This document shows, one piece after another, positions 6,487 through 11,725 of a stretch of DNA of 11,725 nucleotides; the first letter of the stretch is position 1; every line of letters begins with the position of its first letter. Position numbers and translations under genes: made by a program. The DNA lies in the NCBI GenBank assembly GCA_902465495.1, contig CABQND010000056.1, positions 1 to 11,725 of the forward strand, written 5' to 3'. The stretch comes from an uncultured Eubacteriales bacterium (GTDB lineage Bacteria > Bacillota > Clostridia > Christensenellales > Borkfalkiaceae). The notes beneath the pieces were generated by a model that saw only the letters and a program-made list of their open reading frames with translations, was not told where the DNA came from and did no database searches.

Positions 6487-6977
6487 GCCTGCTCCTTTGT
6501 GCCTTCTCCGCGCACGATCCCCATACGGGACAGGATGGATTCCTCCCGCGCGCGCATTTCGGCTTTTTCTTCTTCGGTTTCGTGATCATAGCCGAGCAGA
6601 TGGCACAGCCCGTGCACGGCAAGATAATAAATTTCGCGGCGCAGAGAATGCCCGTACTCTTCGGCCTGTTCCGCCGCGCGCTCGCGGCAGATGACGACGC
6701 TGCCTAAAAACAGGCGGCCTTCTTCGTCCATGTCGAAAGGATGCTCTTCGCCACGCAGGGGCATCCCTTTTATGCCGTCGAGATTGGGGAAGCTGAGCAC
6801 GTCGGTCACGGCATCTTTGCCGCGCGTGGACGCGTTCAGTTCGCGGATCCCCTCTCCGTCGGTAAATACGATCTCGACAGCAAGCGGAACGTCGCTGTCG
6901 ATGCCTTCGACAGCGCAGCGCGCGAACGATTCGCTTTCAAAGTTTTCGTCTTCACAGTCAACGATCAATTCAGCCAT
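6483..6977 (-). CDS. ybeY: Endoribonuclease YbeY, rRNA maturation factor
   Basis: Zinc-dependent endoribonuclease in 16S rRNA 3'-end maturation and 70S quality control, 164 aa. The metal motif HGLCHLLGYDH is complete (H122, H126, H132). TDVLSFP (58-64) and FLGSVVIC (90-97) are the other family blocks. The N-terminal strand region is poorly conserved, as usual. The start at 6977 has GAGGAG seven bases upstream, located inside the end of pgpH; the coding regions overlap by 8 bases. The gene overlaps era by 4 bases at its other end. YbeY and Era are known to act together on the small subunit, and their direct adjacency fits that. dgkA and cdd, which commonly separate them in Firmicutes, are absent. 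Confidence 0.97.
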   Translation of the reverse strand: MAELIVDCEDENFESESFARCAVEGIDSDVPLAVEIVFTDGEGIRELNASTRGKDAVTDVLSFPNLDGIKGMPLRGEEHPFDMDEEGRLFLGSVVICRERAAEQAEEYGHSLRREIYYLAVHGLCHLLGYDHETEEEKAEMRAREESILSRMGIVRGEGTKEQA

Positions 6978-8460
6978 TTTTGCTCTCCTCTTCGGTGCGT
7001 TTCAGTTTGAGTTTGGGATATTGCACGCGGCTGTGATAGACGCCCGTCAGACAGCTCACGATGGTTTCCTTGATCACGGTCAGATCTTTCATGGTAATGT
7101 CGCATTCGTCGAACTGATCGAGATCCATGCGCTCCTCGATAATGTCACGCACGGCACTCTCTACTTTTTCGGGAGTACGGTCCGGCAGCGTGCGCGAGAT
7201 CGCCTCGCTCGCGTCCGCAATCATCACGATCGCGGCAATTTTCGTCTGCGGTTTGGGGCCCGCATAAGAAAAGTCTTCAATATTCAGCGCACCATCCGTC
7301 ATTTTCAGTGCACGCGCATAGAAATATTTGATCGGAAGAGTGCCATGGTGCTGCAATGCCACATCGGCGAGCATTTTCGGCAAATGCTTGGAACGGATGA
7401 GTTCGTAGCCGTCCTTCGCGTGCGAGCGGATAATGTCGACGGAAAGCTCAGGCGAAAGCTCGTTATGCGGGTTATACCCCATTTGGTTTTCGGTAAAATA
7501 TTCGGGCTGGCGAAGTTTGCCGACGTCATGATAATACGCCGCCGCGCGTGCCAGCGCGGTATCCTCGTCCAGCGCGATCGCACAGGCTTCGGCAAGGTGC
7601 GCCACGACGATGCTGTGGTTGAACGTACCCGGCGCACGGTCTTTGAGTTCGCGCATGAGCGGCGCGTCATGGTCAGTCAGTTCCCGCAGGCGATAATCGG
7701 TGATGCAGTTGAACATCACCTCAAATGCAGGCAAAAGCGCCATGAACAGCACGGAAGAAAATACCCCCGCTTCCAGCCCGTATAAAAGCAGATACAGCAT
7801 GCCCGTTCCGCGCTCATATTCGAGGCAGGCAGTCAGTGCAATGACAGGTACGCACACAGCAAAACCCGTCAAAAACGAGCGCAGACGCGTCTTGACTCTG
7901 CTTCCGACAAAGATCGCGATCATGCCACCGGAAAAGATCATCAAGGGCGTAATAAGAAGCGCATCCGGATAATCGTTGATCGCGGAAAAATTGGTAAAGC
8001 TGTCGATGGAGAACATTTGCAGGGCAAAGATGACGTTCAGAAAGATCGCGTCGCGCCTTCCCAGAAGGGTGAGCGCCAAGAGCGCAAGAAGTGCCACCGG
8101 GCGCGAATATATATTGAAGAAAAAGCCGAAGAAATAACAGATAATGATGCTCACATCCAAAAGCAAAAAGATCAGCCAAATGCTTTTGGAAACACACAGC
8201 GTCGACTTATCTTCGAACATGTAATAGAAATAGACAGTCAGAAACAGCACGAGCATACTCGCCATCAAATACACGACGGTGTTGAAATGCTCGGTCACGT
8301 AACCGCGGAAAGTTTCCCCTTCCTGCCCGATGGTGTTCATCCAGATGAACAGAGCGACAATTAAAAGGACGAGCAGATAATTGAGAAAAAACACAAAAAT
8401 GCTCTTCGCGCACTCGTTCTTTCCGAATTTTTTTACTTCGACGGGATCGGTGTATCTCAT
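6970..8460 (-). CDS. pgpH: PgpH-type 7TM-HD c-di-AMP phosphodiesterase lacking the extracellular domain
   Basis: Membrane HD-domain phosphodiesterase; family members hydrolyse c-di-AMP to pApA. Characterised PgpH/YqfF proteins are about 700 aa: one helix, a roughly 230-aa extracellular 7TMR-HDED domain, six helices, then a cytoplasmic HD domain. This one is 496 aa. A first helix (about 21-41) is followed by only about 20 residues (43-62) before the next helices (63-81 onward, to about 250), so the extracellular domain is missing. The catalytic half is intact: FNHSIVVAHLAE (H282), YYHDVGK (H311, D312), SVDIIRSHAKDGYEL (H347), LQHHG (H371, H372) and MIADASEA (D416), plus NPHNELSPELS. There is no frame break; the N-terminus begins at an ATG overlapping the phoH stop as ATGA, with AAGGA upstream, so this looks like a stable short form rather than a broken gene. 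Confidence 0.93.
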   Translation of the reverse strand: MRYTDPVEVKKFGKNECAKSIFVFFLNYLLVLLIVALFIWMNTIGQEGETFRGYVTEHFNTVVYLMASMLVLFLTVYFYYMFEDKSTLCVSKSIWLIFLLLDVSIIICYFFGFFFNIYSRPVALLALLALTLLGRRDAIFLNVIFALQMFSIDSFTNFSAINDYPDALLITPLMIFSGGMIAIFVGSRVKTRLRSFLTGFAVCVPVIALTACLEYERGTGMLYLLLYGLEAGVFSSVLFMALLPAFEVMFNCITDYRLRELTDHDAPLMRELKDRAPGTFNHSIVVAHLAEACAIALDEDTALARAAAYYHDVGKLRQPEYFTENQMGYNPHNELSPELSVDIIRSHAKDGYELIRSKHLPKMLADVALQHHGTLPIKYFYARALKMTDGALNIEDFSYAGPKPQTKIAAIVMIADASEAISRTLPDRTPEKVESAVRDIIEERMDLDQFDECDITMKDLTVIKETIVSCLTGVYHSRVQYPKLKLKRTEEESKNG

Positions 8461-9434
8461 CTTCTTTTCCTTTCCTCTCGCGTATTCTCGCGCTCATACG
8501 CGCGCACGATCTGCATGACCAGCGGATGACGCACGATGTCTTTCGCAGTCAAAGTAACCGTTTCGATCCCTTCTATATTTTTGAGAATGGAAATGGCGTG
8601 TTTGAGTCCGCTGCGCTTCCCGTCGGGCAGATCGATCTGCGTGACGTCGCCTGTGACGACTACTTTACTCCCGTCGCCCATGCGCGTTAAAAACATTTTC
8701 ATTTGCTCGCAAGTGGTGTTCTGCGCCTCGTCGAGGATGATGAAAGCATTGGAGAGCGTTCTGCCGCGCATATAAGCGAGCGGCGCAATCTCGATGACTC
8801 CCTTTTCCATGAGTTTGAGGTAGTTTTCCATGCCGAACATTTCCTGCAACGCGTCGTAGAGCGGCCGCAGGTACGGGTCGACCTTTGTCTGCAAATCGCC
8901 GGGCAGAAACCCGAGCTTTTCGCCCGCTTCCACGGCGGGACGGGTGAGAATGATCTTCTCGACCTGCTTGCCCTTGTACGCGCTCGCGGCGAGGCAGACG
9001 GCAAGATATGTTTTGCCCGTGCCCGCAGGCCCTACGCCGAACACGACCGTATTGTTCTTGATCGCATCGACATACTTTTTCTGTCCGACCGTCTTGCACT
9101 TGATCTGTTTGCCGCGCGACGTGATCGCGACCACCCCGCTCATCACCTGTTCGATATCGTCAAGATTGCCTTCTCTTGCAAGTTCAATACAATAGACGAT
9201 GCGCGATTTATCCACCGCTTCCCCTGTACGGATCAATTTAAGAATACCGTCCAGCACCCGCTGTGCGAGCGCTACGTTCTGCGCATCACCCGTTATTTTC
9301 AGGCATACTCCCTCCACCGTCGCTAAGACGTTCAGTTCGCGGGTCACGATGTTCAGGTTTTCATCGAACGTACCCAAAAGTTTTTGCAGATCGTCGAGGT
9401 TTCCCGCGTCGATCACCGTTTTCGTTTGTTCCAT
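8457..9434 (-). CDS. phoH: PhoH-family ATPase (PhoH/YbeZ)
   Basis: P-loop NTPase of the PhoH/YbeZ family, 325 aa, thought to act as an RNA-dependent ATPase or helicase partner of YbeY in rRNA metabolism. Walker A is GPAGTGKT (135-142), Walker B FIILDEAQN (231-239), and TGDVTQIDLP (261-270) follows. The N-terminal 110 residues form the small KH-like region seen in the longer PhoH proteins. The C-terminus is basic (REERKRR). The start at 9434 has AAGGGA six bases upstream. It is the first gene after yqfD, separated by 29 bases, and overlaps pgpH by 4 bases. The phoH-pgpH-ybeY order is the usual Firmicutes arrangement. Confidence 0.96.
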   Translation of the reverse strand: MEQTKTVIDAGNLDDLQKLLGTFDENLNIVTRELNVLATVEGVCLKITGDAQNVALAQRVLDGILKLIRTGEAVDKSRIVYCIELAREGNLDDIEQVMSGVVAITSRGKQIKCKTVGQKKYVDAIKNNTVVFGVGPAGTGKTYLAVCLAASAYKGKQVEKIILTRPAVEAGEKLGFLPGDLQTKVDPYLRPLYDALQEMFGMENYLKLMEKGVIEIAPLAYMRGRTLSNAFIILDEAQNTTCEQMKMFLTRMGDGSKVVVTGDVTQIDLPDGKRSGLKHAISILKNIEGIETVTLTAKDIVRHPLVMQIVRAYERENTREERKRR

Positions 9435-9448
9435 ATATTTCCCTTTCT

Positions 9449-9464
9449 ACCGCAAAAAAGCGGT
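9449..9464 (-). other. Small hairpin in the yqfD-phoH gap
   Basis: ACCGC (9449-9453) and GCGGT (9460-9464) form a five-pair stem around six identical bases (U in the minus-strand RNA). It begins at the yqfD stop. No T-run follows, so it is not a terminator. It could mark an RNA processing point between the sporulation and housekeeping parts of the cluster, but it may be chance. Confidence 0.25.
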
Positions 9465-10372
9465 CATTCCATATTCACCGAAGCGCGGATGCGCACGCAA
9501 AGCCGCACTTCAAAGATAAATCCGTCGCCATCGGCGTGCGCCGTCGCTTCGCTTTCCACAAGCTCTCCGCCCGCATTCATGTGCGCCGCGGCGATCGCGT
9601 CTTCGCGCGCGTCTTCATCGTTTGAATCCTCGCGCACCGACTGGGTATATTCACACAATATGCTGCACCGCGCGATCGCAAATGTTTCCCGCCGCTCGCC
9701 GTCCTCCGTCAAAAAGAACCCGTCGGCAAGCGTCTGCCCCGCAACGACGGTGTCCCCTTCCGCGACAAGCGCCGTACCGCGCAGAACGGTCAGCTCTTCT
9801 ACAACGCCCGACGCAGGCGAAACAAGCACGGTTTCCCGCGCAGGCGGAGAAATTTCTTCGCTCTCTTCGAGCGTCACGGTCAGAACGCATCCGCTCTTTT
9901 CCAATTCGGCGAACACGATCCCCGGAAGTGCCAGCATACGCACGCGCGCATTTTCCGCACTCTCTTCATCGTACAGTCGAAACGTCTTTACGCCTTCTTC
10001 CGCGAGGATCTCTCGCGCGCGCTCGTCATAGCGCGCACCGCTGCCCTCTACCTCCACGCGCAGGACAAACGCATTGCCCGCCATCGCGCACAACAAAACC
10101 AACAGCGCGCCGGCCACTGCTCCCACACGTTTCACTGCCCGACCCGCCAAACGTTTCAATCGCAGCTGACCTTTCTTTGTTACAGTATAACACGAACCGG
10201 AAAAAATTGCAAAAATTTTTTCGGTTTCTTTGCATTTTACGCGCAAATTCAGGCTTGCAGCCCCCGTTTTTCGGACGTCATACACTTCTATACCCGCGCG
10301 CGCAAGTTTATCAAGGGCGCGCTGCGGTGAAATCCCCACGATCTCGATCGCATCACAAAACAGAGGAGTCAT
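9464..10372 (-). CDS. yqfD: Sporulation protein YqfD, short form
   Basis: Membrane protein required for sporulation in the mother cell; in B. subtilis yqfD is expressed under sigma-E. Recognised by position (between yqfC and phoH) and by layout: a small N-terminal soluble domain (1-75), a basic stretch, a single membrane helix (about 84-104) and a beta-rich extracytoplasmic part containing VSPASGVVEELTVLRGTALVAEGDTVVAGQTLADG (184-218). At 302 aa it is about 100 residues shorter than the B. subtilis protein. The C-terminal region is acidic (248-260) and the protein ends without frame disruption. The start overlaps the yqfC stop as ATGA; AAAAGG lies close upstream. A sigma-A-like promoter lies inside this gene at 10184-10212. 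Confidence 0.88.
   Translation of the reverse strand: MTPLFCDAIEIVGISPQRALDKLARAGIEVYDVRKTGAASLNLRVKCKETEKIFAIFSGSCYTVTKKGQLRLKRLAGRAVKRVGAVAGALLVLLCAMAGNAFVLRVEVEGSGARYDERAREILAEEGVKTFRLYDEESAENARVRMLALPGIVFAELEKSGCVLTVTLEESEEISPPARETVLVSPASGVVEELTVLRGTALVAEGDTVVAGQTLADGFFLTEDGERRETFAIARCSILCEYTQSVREDSNDEDAREDAIAAAHMNAGGELVESEATAHADGDGFIFEVRLCVRIRASVNME
10184..10212 (-). promoter_or_regulatory. Candidate sigma-A promoter inside yqfD, for phoH-era
   Basis: On the minus strand, TTGCAA (10207-10212), 17 bases, then TATACT (10184-10189) preceded by TG (extended -10). It lies in a locally A/T-rich patch of an otherwise GC-rich gene. A transcript from about 10177 would read through the rest of yqfD into phoH, pgpH, ybeY and era. 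The -35 is the same TTGCAA as in the promoter at 10712-10740. Confidence 0.5.
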
Positions 10373-10641
10373 ACCTTTTCATCTCCGACGCGCACACTGC
10401 GCACATTCCCTTTCAGCAAAAGATCGCCGTCTCCGTAACGAGCGATCGAAAAACCGCTGCCCTCTGCCGTCACCGAACCTTCTTTCAACAGCAGGATCAA
10501 TTCCCCGTCCGAAAAGGAATGGATACTCTTTACGTTTTCGAAATAAGCGCACTTTCCCGCATACATTACGACCTTAGCCCCGCCGAACAGCACTTCGCCA
10601 TCCGGTCCGAATACGGACATGATCTCTTCAAACAGACGCAC
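10369..10641 (-). CDS. yqfC: Sporulation protein YqfC (YabP/YqfC family)
   Basis: Small soluble protein, 90 aa, of the YabP/YqfC family, made in the mother cell during sporulation. The family pattern is visible: GEVLFGGAKVVMYAGKCAYFENVKSIHSFSDGELILLLKEGSVTAEGSGF (15-64), with the SFSD...L.L..G turn typical of YqfC, then GDLLLKGNVRSVRV near the end. I take the GTG at 10641 as the start because GGGGGAAGGA lies just upstream and an internal ATG at 10620 has only a weak ribosome site; that ATG would shorten it by 7 residues. It overlaps yqfD by 4 bases as ATGA, and a sigma-E-like promoter lies 33 bases upstream. This promoter and the two-gene order match yqfCD of B. subtilis. Confidence 0.88.
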   Translation of the reverse strand: MRLFEEIMSVFGPDGEVLFGGAKVVMYAGKCAYFENVKSIHSFSDGELILLLKEGSVTAEGSGFSIARYGDGDLLLKGNVRSVRVGDEKV

Positions 10642-10673
10642 GGATCCTTCCCCCGTTTCGTTTCTTTCTTCCT

Positions 10674-10702
10674 ATTGTATGTTTTTTCGCGCTCTTTTAT
10701 GA
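10674..10702 (-). promoter_or_regulatory. Sigma-E-like (sporulation) promoter of yqfCD
   Basis: On the minus strand, TCATAAA (10696-10702), 14 bases, then CATACAAT (10674-10681). CATACAAT is an exact match to the sigma-E -10 consensus, and TCATAAA is close to TCATATT; the 14-base spacer is right for sigma-E. Read as a sigma-A promoter the -35 would be TCATAA, a poor match. Predicted leader about 25 bases. Confidence 0.72.
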
Positions 10703-10711
10703 GATCGCCGC

Positions 10712-10740
10712 TTGCAAAATCGTGCGCTCTCTGCTATAAT
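10712..10740 (+). promoter_or_regulatory. Sigma-A-like promoter of the membrane protein/FmdB operon
   Basis: TTGCAA (10712-10717), 17 bases, then a perfect TATAAT (10735-10740). It is divergent from the yqfC promoter, with nine bases between the two -35 boxes. The leader is about 50 bases and holds no clear structure. Confidence 0.82.
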
Positions 10741-10795
10741 ATGAAAAGCGTGAAATTTTTCACAGCGTTTGCGGTTCGCCGCACCGGGAGGTCTT

Positions 10796-11506
10796 ATGGA
10801 TAATTCACAAACGACCGCTCACAAAAGAATACCCGCACTGCGTTTGGCAGTCTATATCGCATCGGCAGTCATGGTCGCGGTGATGCTGACGCTCACCGTT
10901 TACCGCATCGCGACGGATACGACGCATGGACGCATTGCCGTACTGATTTCCAATACATTGCTTTGGCTGATCCCCTTTGTGTTCCGTCCCATTTTTAAAG
11001 ACGGAATCGGCGACGTCATCTATGCCGTATTTGTTATTTTTGCATTCCTCGCTTCTTTTTTAGGTTCGGTGCTCGAATTTTACGGCTCGGTATGGTGGTA
11101 TGATCTCGCCATGCATTTCACCTTTGGCTATCTTGGATGCATCATCGGACTTTTCTTTGTGTGCAAGCTGGAAAAGGTTGAAAATCTTCGGCCCGTGTTC
11201 GTTATTTTCGTATGTTTTGCCGTTTCGATCATGTTCGCGGGACTGTGGGAAGTGTTTGAATTTACCACCGACGTCCTGCTCGACGGCACTGCCCAAGGCG
11301 TGCCCGTAGAACTTGCCGACGGAACATATGCAACTCTCGTAAACGATACGATGGAAGACATCATCTGTAACCTTTGCGGCGCGATCGTGTTTGTGATCCA
11401 CTATACCGCACATATTTTCAGCGGAAAATCTCTGCTGCTGGATACGATGAAACGCGATTTTTCCAAAAGGCGCGCAAAAGAAAGGCAACCGGAAAAGGAG
11501 GCTTAA
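10796..11506 (+). CDS. Integral membrane protein, YjdF/DUF2238-like
   Basis: Membrane protein of 236 aa with about five or six hydrophobic segments (roughly residues 17-38, 50-66, 76-96, 106-126, 137-156, 191-210). The start at 10796 follows GGGAGG by five bases; an upstream in-frame ATG (10769) lacks a ribosome site. Conserved-looking polar motifs within or beside the helices are WWYDLAMHFTFGYLG (99-113), AGLWEVFEFTTDVLLDG (149-165) and LVNDTMEDIICNLCGA (180-195). This D..H / WE..E / D.M.D arrangement is the pattern I associate with the YjdF (DUF2238) family, whose function is not established. The conserved acidic and His residues suggest a buried polar or metal site, which is inference. The C-terminus is short and basic. 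It forms an operon with the FmdB-like gene one base downstream. Confidence 0.75.
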   Translation: MDNSQTTAHKRIPALRLAVYIASAVMVAVMLTLTVYRIATDTTHGRIAVLISNTLLWLIPFVFRPIFKDGIGDVIYAVFVIFAFLASFLGSVLEFYGSVWWYDLAMHFTFGYLGCIIGLFFVCKLEKVENLRPVFVIFVCFAVSIMFAGLWEVFEFTTDVLLDGTAQGVPVELADGTYATLVNDTMEDIICNLCGAIVFVIHYTAHIFSGKSLLLDTMKRDFSKRRAKERQPEKEA

Positions 11507-11507
11507 A

Positions 11508-11705
11508 ATGCCGATATTGCAATACGTTTGCCCGCACTGCGGGAAAAAATTTGAAGAATTCGTCAAAAAATACGACGACGAAGCGCGCTGTCCTGACTGC
11601 GGGACACCTTCTGCTCGCGACTGGAACGGCGAAATTTTCTCTGCAACAGGAAAGGCGGTCAAAAAATGCAGCGGTAACTGTAAAACATGCGGCGGATGCA
11701 AATAA
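11508..11705 (+). CDS. FmdB-type small zinc-ribbon protein
   Basis: Small 65-aa protein of the FmdB zinc-ribbon family. Two CxxC knuckles, CPHC (8-11) and CPDC (28-31), would bind one zinc, and the start MPILQYVCPHCGKKFE is typical of the family. A second cysteine group follows at the C-terminus, C54, C58, C61 and C64 (CSGNCKTCGGC), enough for another metal ion or cluster. The family is often annotated as regulatory, but its role is not established. The start lies one base after the upstream stop and its ribosome site AAAAGGAGG (11493-11501) sits in the end of that gene, so the two are co-transcribed. The gene is complete. Confidence 0.85.
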   Translation: MPILQYVCPHCGKKFEEFVKKYDDEARCPDCGTPSARDWNGEIFSATGKAVKKCSGNCKTCGGCK

Positions 11706-11715
11706 TCTGCCGCAT
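11687..11715. other. Hairpin at the end of the FmdB-like gene
   Basis: ATGCGGCGGAT (11687-11697) pairs with ATCTGCCGCAT (11705-11715), 11 pairs with one G-U, around GCAAATA. The stop codon is in the loop and right arm. No T-run follows on + before the window ends, while on - it is followed by GTTTT. It may be an atypical terminator for either strand; sequence to the right is needed to tell. Confidence 0.4.
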
Positions 11716-11725
11716 AATCAAAAGG

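Noticed and set aside
6691..7785. Long open frame on + opposite pgpH and ybeY (about 364 aa)
   Set aside because: It is antisense to two genes with intact catalytic motifs, and its sequence shows no domain; GC-rich codon bias explains it.
7700..8460. pgpH as a frameshifted or truncated pseudogene
   Set aside because: The frame is continuous, the N-terminus joins phoH by an ATGA overlap, and all HD-domain metal residues are present; the missing ectodomain looks like a clean internal loss.
9449..9464. Terminator between yqfD and phoH
   Set aside because: The stem has only five pairs and no U-run after it, so it should not stop transcription into the essential genes downstream.
9622..10803. 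Long open frame on + across yqfD, yqfC and the divergent promoter region
   Set aside because: It is rich in Arg, Ser and Pro without any motif, crosses two recognised genes and a promoter pair, and is not a credible protein.
1..11725. A previously undescribed multi-gene system
   Set aside because: Nearly every gene belongs to a known family in a familiar order. Only the YjdF-like/FmdB-like pair has no established function, and that alone does not make a system.

Overview
The window reads as ordinary core chromosome of an endospore-forming, Gram-positive Clostridia-type bacterium. The signs are the sporulation genes yqfC and yqfD placed directly upstream of phoH, a PgpH-type 7TM-HD protein, ECF-type thiamine uptake (ThiT), strong AGGAGG ribosome sites, and Firmicutes-like promoters with 17-base spacers. 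Base composition is intermediate, with GC-rich genes and AT-rich intergenic regions. It resembles uncultured gut Clostridia, possibly Christensenellales-like, but that placement is a guess from style and not a database result. I see no insertion sequence, phage gene, CRISPR array, tRNA or rRNA.

Layout, left to right. An M20-family (PepV-like) dipeptidase on + (26-1312) converges on an MFS permease on - (1346-2638), with a shared hairpin terminator between them. Next on - come a PlsC-type acyltransferase (2812-3717) and a YfbR-like HD-domain nucleotidase (3808-4392), each with its own sigma-A-like promoter. The AT-rich region 4393-4731 carries divergent promoters. On the + side it holds a TPP riboswitch followed by an intrinsic terminator, controlling the thiamine transporter gene thiT (4732-5526). 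thiT converges, through another bidirectional terminator, on a long minus-strand cluster read yqfC - yqfD - phoH - pgpH - ybeY - era (10641 down to 5584). Neighbours in this cluster overlap by 4 to 8 bases, except for a 29-base gap between yqfD and phoH. A divergent + operon at the right edge encodes a YjdF/DUF2238-like membrane protein and a small FmdB-type zinc-ribbon protein.

How the genes fit together. The minus-strand cluster is the classic Firmicutes arrangement in which mother-cell sporulation genes (yqfCD) are followed by RNA and ribosome maturation genes (phoH, ybeY, era) and a c-di-AMP phosphodiesterase (pgpH). Here dgkA and cdd, which often sit between ybeY and era, are absent, and PgpH lacks its large extracellular domain. 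The yqfC promoter looks like a sigma-E promoter. A separate sigma-A-like promoter lies inside yqfD and could supply phoH-era during growth.

I did not find a new multi-gene system. The observations most worth checking are the shortened PgpH, the paired sigma-E and internal sigma-A promoters, the TPP riboswitch with a visible antiterminator, the HD-to-HE change in the YfbR homologue, and two promoter-centred inverted repeats.
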